From: Marinobacter sp. es.048
GTDB lineage: Bacteria > Pseudomonadota > Gammaproteobacteria > Pseudomonadales > Oleiphilaceae
Reading direction: 5' to 3'
Assembly (NCBI RefSeq): GCF_900188435.1
Contig: NZ_FYFA01000001.1
Span: 620,001 to 684,000 of the forward strand
DNA length: 64,000 nucleotides
Of the stretch, positions 27,438 through 36,413 are shown piece by piece. Position 1 is the stretch's first letter. Every line of letters starts with the position of its first letter. Position numbers and translations under genes: made by a program. The notes below the pieces were generated by a model. The model did not search any database. It was not told the origin of the DNA and saw only the letters and a program-made list of their open reading frames with translations.

Positions 27438-28061
27438 ATGATTGAAACGTTTTTCTCGACTTACATCAGCAGCACCATTCGCTTCCTGTTCCTGCTGGCG
27501 CCTTTTTTCGTGGTGACCATGTTCCTGGCGCTGACCAGGGGCCTGCCAGCAACCGAGAAGACATCGATTATCCGCCGAGCCTGCGTTTCGGCCTTTTTGA
27601 TGGGCGTGATTCTGTTCTTTGCCGGCCCGCTGTTGTTCAGCGCCATCGGCATTACCCTGAATTCGTTCCGGATTGGTGCCGGTAGTCTGCTGTTCCTGAC
27701 CGCCATCAGCCTGGTGACCAGTGGTACCCGGAATCACGCCACCGGGCTGCCCGATGAAGATCGCGATGACATTGCCGTTGTGCCTCTGGCGATTCCGGTA
27801 ATGATCGGGCCGGCCACCATTGGTGCGATCATGGTGTATGGCGCCGAGCTCAACCGGGTATCCGAAGTGGCAGGCGGGCTCCTCGGGCTGGTGTCCAGCC
27901 TGCTGATCCTCGCGGTGTTGCTGCACCTGTCGGGCTACCTTGAGAAGGTGCTGGGCAAGACCGGCCTGAACATCATGTCCAAGATCAGCGGTCTGATCCT
28001 CTCGGCCATGGCGGCTGAAATCGTGCTGACGGGCATTGCGGGTTTCATTGCCTCCACCTAG
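27438..28061 (+). CDS. MarC family integral membrane protein
   Basis: A 207-residue inner-membrane protein with six hydrophobic segments. The MarC/UPF0056 pattern is visible: an opening helix ending in PFFVV, the middle block DIAVVPLAIPVMIGPATIGAIMVY and the closing KISGLILSAMAAEIVLTGI. MarC proteins have no confirmed function; the old link to multidrug resistance was withdrawn. The start at 27438 is preferred to 27417, since the protein then begins MIETFFSTYI as family members do. Confidence 0.88.
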   Translation: MIETFFSTYISSTIRFLFLLAPFFVVTMFLALTRGLPATEKTSIIRRACVSAFLMGVILFFAGPLLFSAIGITLNSFRIGAGSLLFLTAISLVTSGTRNHATGLPDEDRDDIAVVPLAIPVMIGPATIGAIMVYGAELNRVSEVAGGLLGLVSSLLILAVLLHLSGYLEKVLGKTGLNIMSKISGLILSAMAAEIVLTGIAGFIAST

Positions 28062-28097
28062 AGTATCGCGGGACAGGTTTTCGCTGCAGGGTGTCTG

Positions 28098-28664
28098 ATG
28101 TCTGCCAATACAATTGAACACAATCGCAAACGATACGATTTCTCCGGCGTGGAGTCGGTGTGGCTATTTGGCTATGGCTCGCTGATCTACAAGGTGGATT
28201 TCCCCTTTCTGGAGCAGCGCCCGGCGTCGATTCGCGGGTGGGAAAGGCGGTTCTGGCAGGGTTCCCACGATCATCGGGGCACGCCGGAGGCGCCCGGCCG
28301 CGTGGTTACCTTGGTAGAAAAGCCGAATGCTGTCTGCAAGGGCATTGCCTTTCGGGTATCGCCCAAGGTCTTCGAGCACCTGGATATCCGTGAAAAGAAC
28401 GGCTATCTGCGCCTGAGCATCACGCTCACCTTCGACGATGGCAGCCATGCCGAGGGCCTGGTTTACATTGCCACCGAAGACAACGAAGCCTTCCTGGGCC
28501 ACGCGCCCGATGCGGATATTGCCCGCCAGATCGCCTCTGCCTCAGGCCCCAGTGGCCCGAATGCCGATTATCTTTTGCGCCTCGCAGAGTCCCTGAGGGC
28601 AATGGGTGCGGATTGCCCGCACACCTTTGCCATCGAATCCCACCTGCGTGATGAGTTGAGCTAA
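28098..28664 (+). CDS. ChaC-like gamma-glutamylcyclotransferase
   Basis: A 188-residue protein with the hallmark VWLFGYGSLIYKVDFPF near residues 21-37, a WERRFWQGSHDHRGTPEAPGRVVTL block and a catalytic Glu expected in the AEGLVYIATEDNEAFLG region. ChaC-type enzymes release 5-oxoproline from gamma-glutamyl compounds, chiefly glutathione, in the cytosol. It follows marC by 36 bases on the same strand and lies downstream of the amidoligase operon; a shared gamma-glutamyl theme is possible but unproven. Confidence 0.88.
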   Translation: MSANTIEHNRKRYDFSGVESVWLFGYGSLIYKVDFPFLEQRPASIRGWERRFWQGSHDHRGTPEAPGRVVTLVEKPNAVCKGIAFRVSPKVFEHLDIREKNGYLRLSITLTFDDGSHAEGLVYIATEDNEAFLGHAPDADIARQIASASGPSGPNADYLLRLAESLRAMGADCPHTFAIESHLRDELS

Positions 28665-28739
28665 GTCCGTTTAAGTTTGCTTTAAGGTTCGGGGAGCACA
28701 CTCACCGGACCTTGAATCACACTTATCCCGGAAAATCCC

Positions 28740-30428
28740 ATGGGCTTGTCCTCAAAACCCACTCTTCACGCGCAGCCGTTTGTGCGTAGCGGAACCGGTC
28801 GGTTTCAATGGCCTGCAATCAAACCGCATTGGCTGGTGTTGATCAGCGCCCTTGCACTGACCGCTCTGTATAACGTTCCTTTCTACACCGCCATTGATCG
28901 ATACGTCGGCTTTGATCAGCCGATGCTGATGTTCAAACTCGCGTTTTTGTTGCTGCTGGTCAACCATCTCCTGATCAGCCTGTTTTCGGCACGATTTATC
29001 CTGAAGCCGGTACTGGTGTTTCTGTTTTTGAGTGCAGCGCTCAGTGGGTATTTCATGAACGCGTATGGCGTGCTGATCGACAAGCACATGCTGCAGAACG
29101 TGTTCGAAACCGATGTGCAGGAGGCTCGCGGCCTGCTGAGCCTCGGACTGCTTGTGCACATGGCGCTCTTTTTTGTGATTCCGGTTGTGCTGCTCTTTCT
29201 GGTACGTGTGAGCTGGCCGGCGGGCCTGAAAAGGGTCACTCACTGGTTGGCCCCGATCATTGTTGATATCGCTCTGATTCTGGTACTGGCGTTGACCAGC
29301 TATCAGGAGATGGCTTCAACGTTCCGTAATCACCGCGACATCAAGGATCTTGTGGTGCCGGTGAACAGTGTTGCTGCCCTGGCATCGCTGGGTAGCAAGG
29401 TGGCTGCGGCGCAGTTTCCCCAGGAATACCAGCAGGTGGGGCTGGATGCGACGGTTTCTCTCCCGGTTTCCGATCGCAGCAGACCGAATCTGGTGGTTTT
29501 TGTTCTTGGTGAAACTGCGCGCGCAGACCATTTTGGTCTGAATGGCTATCACCGCAATACCACCCCGGAGCTCAGTAAACTGGCCCGGCAATCGGGCGGA
29601 ACACTGGTCAATTTTCCCGGGGTATCCTCCTGCGGGACCGCAACGGCCTTGTCGGTGCCCTGTATGTTTTCGTGGCTGGGCAGATCGGATTATGATGAAG
29701 CCGTGGCCAAGAACAGTGATAATTTCCTGGATGTCATGACCCGCGCCGGCATTGTCAGTACCTGGCTGGATAATAACTCCGGCTGCAAGGGCATGTGTGA
29801 CCGGATTCCGACCGTTCGTCCGGAGGATACCGACCTCTGCCAGGGCGAGTACTGTGATGATCTGGTGCTGCTGAAGGGTGCCCATCAGCAGCTCGATGCC
29901 GCAGACAACAATGACCATTTCATGGTGCTGCATCAGCTTGGCAGTCACGGTCCCGAATACTACAAGCGCAGCAAACCGGACCAGAAAAAGTTCCTGCCCG
30001 AGTGTCAGAGCAATGAACTGCAGAGCTGTGACCAACAGGCCATTATCAACGCCTACGATGACAGTATTCTGGTAACCGATCGCTTGCTTGGGGAAACCGT
30101 GCGCATGCTGAAATCCATGCAGGCGGATTACAACACTGCCCTTGTGTATGTCTCTGACCATGGTGAGTCACTGGGCGAGGGTGGCATCTACCTGCACGGT
30201 ATTCCCTACATGCTGGCGCCGGAGGCCCAGACCCATGTGCCCATGGTTGTGTGGTTGTCAGACGGTTTCCGGATGGATAACCGGATTGATGCCGAGTGCG
30301 TCAACCGGATCGCATCGCAACCGTTGACCCACGACAACCTGTTCTCCTCCATGCTGGGACTGATGAATGTGAAGACCGAGGCGATCGAGCCGTCGCTCAA
30401 TATTTTCGAGGACTGCAGAACCACCTGA
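28740..30428 (+). CDS. eptA: Phosphoethanolamine transferase (EptA-like)
   Basis: A 562-residue inner-membrane enzyme with five N-terminal membrane helices (residues 30-200) and a periplasmic alkaline-phosphatase-like domain. Metal-binding Glu258 lies in FVLGETARADHFGLNGY, the nucleophile Thr300 in SSCGTATALSVPC, and SDHGESLGEGG near the end supplies further zinc ligands. Paired cysteines fit the disulfides of this family. EptA adds phosphoethanolamine to lipid A, lowering surface charge and giving polymyxin resistance; related enzymes modify other lipopolysaccharide sites, so the exact acceptor is uncertain. No PmrAB-like two-component genes are adjacent. Confidence 0.9.
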   Translation: MGLSSKPTLHAQPFVRSGTGRFQWPAIKPHWLVLISALALTALYNVPFYTAIDRYVGFDQPMLMFKLAFLLLLVNHLLISLFSARFILKPVLVFLFLSAALSGYFMNAYGVLIDKHMLQNVFETDVQEARGLLSLGLLVHMALFFVIPVVLLFLVRVSWPAGLKRVTHWLAPIIVDIALILVLALTSYQEMASTFRNHRDIKDLVVPVNSVAALASLGSKVAAAQFPQEYQQVGLDATVSLPVSDRSRPNLVVFVLGETARADHFGLNGYHRNTTPELSKLARQSGGTLVNFPGVSSCGTATALSVPCMFSWLGRSDYDEAVAKNSDNFLDVMTRAGIVSTWLDNNSGCKGMCDRIPTVRPEDTDLCQGEYCDDLVLLKGAHQQLDAADNNDHFMVLHQLGSHGPEYYKRSKPDQKKFLPECQSNELQSCDQQAIINAYDDSILVTDRLLGETVRMLKSMQADYNTALVYVSDHGESLGEGGIYLHGIPYMLAPEAQTHVPMVVWLSDGFRMDNRIDAECVNRIASQPLTHDNLFSSMLGLMNVKTEAIEPSLNIFEDCRTT

Positions 30429-30577
30429 GGCGCCGAACTTTTTCTTCGTGTTCTGACAGAAAATACGACACTACCGGCTATTCAAACGTCAAGCTGACGG
30501 GGCCTTGCGTAAAGATCCTGCAAAGCCGGCCCCAAGGCACTGACATTCGCTCCCGCTTCGATAATCTGGGTTCAGAG

Positions 30578-30601
30578 GCATCCGGCACTGGGTCCGGATG
30601 C
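30578..30601. other. Hairpin in the eptA / His-rich gene gap
   Basis: GCATCCGG / CCGGATGC 8-bp stem with an 8-base loop in the 207-bp gap after eptA. There is no T run, so it may be a processing or attenuation hairpin ahead of the His-rich gene. Confidence 0.4.
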
Positions 30602-30635
30602 GAGATCTGTCTCTGAGCAGAACGGGAGAATCATC

Positions 30636-31091
30636 ATGAAGCGACTGTTAATCGGAAGCCTGGTAACGGCATTCCTGATGGCATCGGCTCCGGTGATGGC
30701 CGACGACGATGACCGTCGTGGCCATGGCTGGCAACCGCACCATGAGAGGGGAGGTGCGCTACCTCCAGGTCACCAGAAAAAGTTCCTGCAGGCCCACTAC
30801 CGAGACGACCGTCACCATCGGCACCACCAAAAACCACGGCACTACAAGCAGCATAAATGGGACCGAAAGTACCACGATCGCCACAGATACCATGGTGACA
30901 AGCGCGGATGGGGCAAGAAACACAAGCGGGATGTCTATCGCGACAGATACGATCGTCGGCGCGACTGGCACCATCACCATTCGGGCCATTACCGCATCAA
31001 ACTCGGCTATGGTGACGGATTGCCGCCGGAGGCCCGTATCGGTCGGATTATTCACGACACTCACGTGCTAATTGAATCTTCCCGGCACTGA
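30636..31091 (+). CDS. His-rich secreted basic protein
   Basis: A 151-residue protein with a clear signal peptide (cleavage after VMA near residue 22) and an acidic DDDD start of the mature chain. Residues 30-120 are packed with His, Arg, Lys, Asp and Tyr (RDDRHHRHHQKPRHYKQH and similar). The last 30 residues (YRIKLGYGDGLPPEARIGRI) look folded and recall the C-terminus of RcnB-like periplasmic proteins. Metal or surface binding in the periplasm is likely; the role is unknown. An AACGGGAG site precedes the ATG. Its 3' end overlaps the converging EamA gene by 44 bases. Confidence 0.75.
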   Translation: MKRLLIGSLVTAFLMASAPVMADDDDRRGHGWQPHHERGGALPPGHQKKFLQAHYRDDRHHRHHQKPRHYKQHKWDRKYHDRHRYHGDKRGWGKKHKRDVYRDRYDRRRDWHHHHSGHYRIKLGYGDGLPPEARIGRIIHDTHVLIESSRH

Positions 31092-31998
31092 ATGACTCCT
31101 CCTGGTTCCGGCGCACCTGTTGCTCCGGAGCCGGGTTGAATCCCCTTGCCGGCTCCTTGCGCCGGTGCTGCAGACCAATCAGCAGCAGCGGCACCACAAT
31201 CATCAGGCTGCCGGCCAGGAACCACAGGTCGGGCACTTCTCCGAACCAGATCCAGCCAATCCCCACGGCCCAGATCAGACCGGTATATTCGGCGCTGGTG
31301 ACCTGGTTGGCGTCCACTTGGCGGTAGGCCAGCAGTACGGTGATGTTGTAACCGAGAATAAACAGCGCCGAGCCCATGGCACCGATCAGGATGCCAGAAT
31401 CCCATTGGGCGCCTTCCCACCAGGCCAGTGCACCGGCCGCAGGCAGAATCAGCAGGTAGTTCAGGAACAACTTGTGGACGGTGCTCTGCTGTTTCGGCAG
31501 TTTCCGGACCAGCACGGCGTTGATGGCCAGGGCAAAGGCAGAGCCAAGCGCCGCCACGGCCGCCCAGTTGAATTCCACTGGCCGCAGGATGAGCACAATA
31601 CCGGCAAAGCCGCTGAACACAGCGCTGACACTCAGCGGCGTGAGTTTTTCCCGGAACAGGAATACCGAGAGCACCATCACCAGGATGGGCGCGGCGTAGA
31701 ACACGGCGTTGGCGGTCGCCAGCGGGAGGTTGGCCAGGGCGACTACCATGCACAGCAGGCCAGCCAGGTGGATGTGGGCCCGGAAGGTGTGGATTTTCAG
31801 GCCGGCGAACAGGTTTTTCCGGTCCAGTTGCCCGGCCATTGGCAGCAGGAGTGCCAGGGTGATCAGGCAGCGCAGGAAGGCAAACTGGAACACTGGGGCG
31901 CCGGGTTCGAGGAGTTTGATGAACACGTCAGAGATCAATGCCATGGCGTTGCCGATCACCAGCAGCAGGATAGCGCTGTTTACGGTTTTTCCTGACAT
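31048..31998 (-). CDS. EamA/DMT family transporter
   Basis: A 316-residue inner-membrane protein with ten hydrophobic helices in two EamA repeats, typical of drug/metabolite exporters. The C-terminus (from about 285) is a basic, charged tail that overlaps the converging His-rich gene. GAGGAGAAAA before the ATG gives a strong start. It diverges from a LysR gene across hairpin copy 2, so that regulator may control it. Substrate unknown. Confidence 0.9.
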   Translation of the reverse strand: MSGKTVNSAILLLVIGNAMALISDVFIKLLEPGAPVFQFAFLRCLITLALLLPMAGQLDRKNLFAGLKIHTFRAHIHLAGLLCMVVALANLPLATANAVFYAAPILVMVLSVFLFREKLTPLSVSAVFSGFAGIVLILRPVEFNWAAVAALGSAFALAINAVLVRKLPKQQSTVHKLFLNYLLILPAAGALAWWEGAQWDSGILIGAMGSALFILGYNITVLLAYRQVDANQVTSAEYTGLIWAVGIGWIWFGEVPDLWFLAGSLMIVVPLLLIGLQHRRKEPARGFNPAPEQQVRRNQEESFSAGKIQLARECRE

Positions 31999-32044
31999 GT
32001 TTTTCTCCTCAATTCTTCAACTTTGGGTGCATGAGTCCGGTCAC

Positions 32045-32132
32045 GAAATGGCTTCCGAAAACCGCTGCGAGTACATCCATGTACGCTTGCTCTCCGCCTT
32101 CCCTGGCTCCGAGCATTTTCGGAAGCCATTTC
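32045..32132 (-). repeat. Intergenic long-hairpin element, copy 2
   Basis: Perfect 17-bp outer stem (32045-32061 with 32116-32132). On the minus strand the core reads GCC-AGGGAA-GGC, then GCGTACATGGATGTAC in place of the second hairpin and CAGCGGTTTTCGG at the end. It lies in the divergent gap between the EamA and LysR genes. Confidence 0.85.
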
Positions 32133-32226
32133 CTGCCCGGGCTCCCCTAACTGGCTCAGGAATTCTATTTGAGTGCTAATATCCGATAAAATGATCAATA
32201 TTCACGTGCTATTAGAAAATTAGATA

Positions 32227-33186
32227 ATGAAGCTGCCACCCCTGAAAGCCCTGCCTGTCTTCGAAGCCGTTGCCCGTCTCAACAGCTTTTCACTCGCTGC
32301 CGATGAGTTGGCGGTGAGCCAGAGTGCCGTCAGCCATCAGATCAAGCAGCTGGAAACCTACCTGGGCGAGCAGTTGTTCTGGCGCAGTGGACGGACGCTG
32401 TCGCTGACCGATGAGGGCCGGCAGTACCTGGATGCGGTCAGTTCAGCGCTGTTGCAGATTGAGCGGGCCAGTGAGCAGATTCTGGGGCATGAGGAGTCCT
32501 TGCTGAGGCTCTCGGTGTTCAGTTCGTTTGCCGTGCGCTGGCTGGTGCCAAGGTTGCCGGATCTGAAGCGGTTGCATCCTCAGCTGGATCTGGCGCTGGA
32601 GATGAGTAGTGGCAATCCGGTGTTGTCAGACCGGGTTGCAGATTGCTTCATTACCGTTAAGCCTTCTTCGCCGGCATTCAGCTATGAGCTGCTTTACGAG
32701 GAGCGTCTGTTCCCCGTGTGCAGCCAGGATTACTGGCAGAAGATTCGCCGGGAGCTGGCGCTGGAGGAGGTTGCCGGCGACCCGGCATCGGTTTCGTTAA
32801 CGCCGGCGATGATGGCGGAGTTTCCGTTGCTGTCGACCTACAGCATCTATAACCGGCAGGGTGGGGATTGGGAAGCCTGGTATCGTGAAGCGGGCCTGGA
32901 CCTGCCCAAATCCTGCCGTTTACTGCACTCGAGTCATATGCTGCTGTCGCTGGAGGCTGCGCGCTTCCACCAGGGAATTGCGCTGACCAACGACTACATG
33001 CTCAGCACTCGCAAGGATTCCGGTGACTTTGTGCGCTTGCCCTGCCACTCCGTTATGACGGGCGACATTTTTTACTTTGCATGGAAAACCAGCCGTCGCC
33101 GTGAACGAGGGATTCAGCTTCTGCGGCGTTGGCTGGTTTCAGAAGCGATCAATTCAGGATTACGTCCGGAGGAGGTCTCTCAGTAA
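32227..33186 (+). CDS. LysR family regulator (GcvA-like)
   Basis: A 319-residue LysR protein. Its helix-turn-helix covers residues 4-60 (LPVFEAVARLNSFSLAADELAVSQSAVSHQIKQLETYLG), close in pattern to GcvA/AmpR, and an effector-binding domain follows. It diverges from the EamA exporter gene, the usual placement for a LysR target. The last codons overlap the converging trmO gene by 7 bases. Confidence 0.92.
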   Translation: MKLPPLKALPVFEAVARLNSFSLAADELAVSQSAVSHQIKQLETYLGEQLFWRSGRTLSLTDEGRQYLDAVSSALLQIERASEQILGHEESLLRLSVFSSFAVRWLVPRLPDLKRLHPQLDLALEMSSGNPVLSDRVADCFITVKPSSPAFSYELLYEERLFPVCSQDYWQKIRRELALEEVAGDPASVSLTPAMMAEFPLLSTYSIYNRQGGDWEAWYREAGLDLPKSCRLLHSSHMLLSLEAARFHQGIALTNDYMLSTRKDSGDFVRLPCHSVMTGDIFYFAWKTSRRRERGIQLLRRWLVSEAINSGLRPEEVSQ

Positions 33187-33674
33187 ACATTCGCTTTATC
33201 GGGTGCTTTCGGGGTGAAAGCGCAGCGGTCTGGTTTGATGTCCAGCAGCGGTGTGCCGTCCAGACAGTCCAGGCCGCGTACGATCAGCGTTCCTTTTTCT
33301 ATACGAACCAGTTTGACCATGGACGTGCCAATCGGGTTGGGTCGCACCGGGGAGCGCAGGGCGAAGGTGCCGAAGGTCTGGCCGTCGCTTCTGGGGCTTT
33401 GCCGGATCAGGTCCCGGCGGCTCTGGTCGAGCCAGTAAAGCACCTCAATGGTGTCGTAGTCTTCGAGCCCCGCCAGCGCGTTGTGCCAAACAGGGTCCAG
33501 AACCAGCTGGCACTCCGGACCGTCAAGGCGGCCCTGGCGCGGGCAGTCCTTGCGATCGCGCCAGGGGGTATGCATGGTGCCGATGAATCGCAGCGTTGCA
33601 TCGGAGGCCGGTTCAAGTGCCACGGCCTCCTCATTCGGACGCAAATCACCAGGATCGTTCATCGGCTGGCCCAC
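33180..33674 (-). CDS. trmO: TrmO/TsaA-like tRNA N6-methyltransferase
   Basis: A 164-residue protein made of the single TsaA/UPF0066 beta-barrel domain: FIGTMHTPWRDRKDCPRQG, LVLDPVWHNALAGLEDYDTIEVLYWLDQSRRDL, and the SAM-site block FALRSPVRPNPIGTSMVKLV. TrmO methylates N6 of t6A37 in threonine tRNAs using S-adenosylmethionine. The E. coli enzyme has an extra C-terminal domain absent here, so this is the short form. The GTG at 33674 has GAGGAA before it, and the gene starts 13 bases after fadE ends, so the two are probably co-transcribed. Confidence 0.85.
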   Translation of the reverse strand: MGQPMNDPGDLRPNEEAVALEPASDATLRFIGTMHTPWRDRKDCPRQGRLDGPECQLVLDPVWHNALAGLEDYDTIEVLYWLDQSRRDLIRQSPRSDGQTFGTFALRSPVRPNPIGTSMVKLVRIEKGTLIVRGLDCLDGTPLLDIKPDRCAFTPKAPDKANVY

Positions 33675-33687
33675 GCTTTATTCCTCG

Positions 33688-36195
33688 TCATTTCTCTTCT
33701 CTGGGTGGGCGCTCGACCACCTTGCGTTTGCCCTTGGCACAGCGTGAAAGCGCTTTCAGGCCGTCGGCATCGAAGGCATCGACGCGGATCACATCATAGA
33801 GTGCTTCCAGTGCTTCCAGTAGTTTGTCACACTCGTCTGCCTTCACCACGCCCTGGGCACAGGCCCAGTCAACCAGTTCCTTGCGCTGATGCCCCATCAA
33901 CAGGTCAATGCCGCCCAGTTCGTCTTCATCGCGGTTACGCATGGCGTCATGCAGCCGGCTGCGCATGTCCGCTGTCTCGTTGGCCAGCTTGTACGCATTC
34001 AGTACCCGTCCCAGTGGATCCTCGGGATCCATGGTGGTATAGGCGCCGCGGCTGATGCGCTGGCGCACCGGGGTGTCCTTGACGATTGAATCGGCCACTC
34101 TGGCACCGAGTCTGTCATCAGGACCGTTCAGGCCAGTGGCGCCCAGCGGGAACACCAGCAGACGCAGGGGCCAGCGCAGGGCAGGCACCGGGAAGTTGAT
34201 GATGGCTTCGCGCATGGAGCCCTGTAGATCCCTGAGGCAGGTCTGTAGGCACCACTCTACCAGCGGCCGCTGGTCATCCGGGTAACCCTCCTCATGCCAT
34301 TGTTTGATGACGGCAGTGGCGTAATAGAGTTGCACCAGGCAGTCGGCCATGCGCCCTGAGAGGCGTTGCCGGGCCTTGAGGCCACCACCAACGGTCAGCA
34401 GAGTGACGTCAGTCATCAGGGCGAAGGCTGCTGAGAACCGCGCCAGCTGTCGGTAGCTGGACTTGATGTTGCCTTGCCGTGGCACCGATTCGGCCCATCC
34501 CCTGGTCAGTCCCAGCAGCAGGGCCCGAAGGGCATTGCGGGTGGTATGGGCCAGATGCCGGTAGAAGATACCGTCGAACTTCTTCGCTGCCTTGTCCTCG
34601 TCTTCCATGCCCGCGGCTTCGATTTCCTCAACAATGAACGGATGGCAGCGGATGGAACCCTGGCCGAAGATCATCAGGCTCCGGGTAAGGATATTGGCGC
34701 CTTCCACGGTGATCCCGATGGGCACCGCCTGGTAGGCCCGGGCCAGGAAGTTGCGGGGGCCGGTGATCACGCCGCGGCCTGCCACCACATCCATGGCATG
34801 GTTGATGACTTCCCGCATCAGGTCGGTATTGCGATATTTCAGCACCGCGGACGGTACCGAGGGCCGCACGCCACGGTCCAGCATGCCGGAGGTCAGCAGC
34901 CGGGCAGCGTCCATCATGTAGGTGTAGCCTGCGATGGGCTCCAGGGCTTCCTGCACGCCTTCAAACTGACTGATCGTCCGGCCGAACTGTTCCCGGGTGA
35001 AGGCGTAGGAGCCGGTGGCCAGGCTGGCCACCTTGCCGGCACCGGTGCCGAGGGCGGGCAGGGAGATGGAGCGGCCGATAGACAGGCACTCGAGCAGCAT
35101 GGTCCAGCCCTTGCCGAGCATATCCTGGCCGCCGATGACCTGTTCCATGGGAATGAACACTTCGTTGCCCCAGGTAGGACCATTCATGAAGACGGTGTTC
35201 ATGGGCAGGTGGCGGGCACCGGCATTGACGCCGTCGGTGTCCTTCGGCACCAGTACACAGGTCACGCCGATTTCATCCGAATCGCCCAGCAGCTTGTCCG
35301 GATCATAGACCTTGATGGCCAGGCCGATCAGTGTCGCCACCGGGGCAAGGGTGATGTAGCGCTTGTTCCAGGTGACTTTCAGGCCCAGCACTTCCTTGCC
35401 GTTCCATTTGCCCTTGCAGACGATGCCCTTGTCCGGAATGGCGCCGGCGTCGGAGCCGGCCACCGGGGAGGTGAGGGCGAAACAGGGAATCTCGTCGCCG
35501 CCGGCCAGTCTGGGCAGATAATGCTGTTTCTGCTCATCGGTGCCGTAGTGCATCAGCAACTCGCCCGGGCCGAGGGAGTTGGGCACCATCACGGTAACGG
35601 CAGCCGATACGCTCCGGGTGGAAATCTTCATCACGATTTCAGAGTGGGCGGTGTTAGAGAACCCCAGGCCGCCGTCTTCCTTGGGAATCACCAGGCCGAA
35701 AAAACCGTTTTCACGGATAAACTTCCAGACCTTGTCCGGCAGGTCGTACTGCTCGTGGGTGATTTTCCAGTCGTCGAGCATGGCGCAGAGCTTTTCCACC
35801 GGGCCATCCAGGAAGGCCTGTTCCTCGCTGGTGAGGTGCGCCGGCTTGGCGTCAAGCAACTTGTTCCACTTGGGCTTGCCGGAAAAGAGCTCACCGTCCC
35901 AATCGACCGAGCCGGATTTCAGGGCTTCGGCTTCGGTGTCGGAGAGTTTGGGCAGTCGGCTGCGTACCCAGCCGAGCAGCGGACGGCTGAGCTTGTCGAG
36001 ACGCAAGTCGCCAGGGATAACCAGAATCAACGCCAGGGCCAGCAGCACACCGCCGCAGAGAATGCTGATCAGATGCCATTCATCCTGGAACAGGCCCACA
36101 ACGGTCGCAAGGGACATGACGGCAGCGGCTGTGGTGCCGCCGATACCCAGGTAGATCAGCACCAGGGCACTGATCAGCAGGAGAAGAACACTCAT
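33688..36195 (-). CDS. fadE: Acyl-CoA dehydrogenase FadE
   Basis: An 835-residue long-form acyl-CoA dehydrogenase. Residues 1-65 hold two membrane helices, as in E. coli FadE. The FAD dehydrogenase core follows (VIPKEDGGLGFSNTAHSEIV, CFALTSPVAGSDAG, REQFGRTISQFEGVQEAL, GRGVITGPRNFLARAYQAVP). The C-terminal third is the FadE-specific extension. It makes the first oxidation of fatty-acid beta-oxidation at the inner membrane. The ATG at 36195 has GGAGG seven bases before it; an open frame up to 36246 is not needed. Confidence 0.95.
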   Translation of the reverse strand: MSVLLLLISALVLIYLGIGGTTAAAVMSLATVVGLFQDEWHLISILCGGVLLALALILVIPGDLRLDKLSRPLLGWVRSRLPKLSDTEAEALKSGSVDWDGELFSGKPKWNKLLDAKPAHLTSEEQAFLDGPVEKLCAMLDDWKITHEQYDLPDKVWKFIRENGFFGLVIPKEDGGLGFSNTAHSEIVMKISTRSVSAAVTVMVPNSLGPGELLMHYGTDEQKQHYLPRLAGGDEIPCFALTSPVAGSDAGAIPDKGIVCKGKWNGKEVLGLKVTWNKRYITLAPVATLIGLAIKVYDPDKLLGDSDEIGVTCVLVPKDTDGVNAGARHLPMNTVFMNGPTWGNEVFIPMEQVIGGQDMLGKGWTMLLECLSIGRSISLPALGTGAGKVASLATGSYAFTREQFGRTISQFEGVQEALEPIAGYTYMMDAARLLTSGMLDRGVRPSVPSAVLKYRNTDLMREVINHAMDVVAGRGVITGPRNFLARAYQAVPIGITVEGANILTRSLMIFGQGSIRCHPFIVEEIEAAGMEDEDKAAKKFDGIFYRHLAHTTRNALRALLLGLTRGWAESVPRQGNIKSSYRQLARFSAAFALMTDVTLLTVGGGLKARQRLSGRMADCLVQLYYATAVIKQWHEEGYPDDQRPLVEWCLQTCLRDLQGSMREAIINFPVPALRWPLRLLVFPLGATGLNGPDDRLGARVADSIVKDTPVRQRISRGAYTTMDPEDPLGRVLNAYKLANETADMRSRLHDAMRNRDEDELGGIDLLMGHQRKELVDWACAQGVVKADECDKLLEALEALYDVIRVDAFDADGLKALSRCAKGKRKVVERPPREEK

Positions 36196-36413
36196 GGGGA
36201 GACCTCCGTATCGTGAATGCAATTGCTCAGAAGCTGCTTTAACCATCGGTTAAAGTTCAGGCAGTTGCAAGGGCTCGGGGCGTGAGATGTAAAGATTGAT
36301 TGCGGTAATGAAAAGGATTGTCAAAAAACCGGCCTAAAGACTGCATTGATTGATCCAGACTGCCACTTTTTAAGAGCTTATAGGTTCATTTAATAAAAAG
36401 TGTCCGGAGTGGA

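Noticed and set aside
30436..30640. Possible small gene between eptA and the His-rich gene
   Set aside because: Frames here lack a ribosome binding site and protein-like composition; only a hairpin is supported.
34474..36216. 580-residue open frame on the plus strand
   Set aside because: Lies wholly opposite fadE, whose protein is recognisable end to end; the antisense product has a His/Gly/Gln-rich composition typical of reverse reading of a GC-rich gene.
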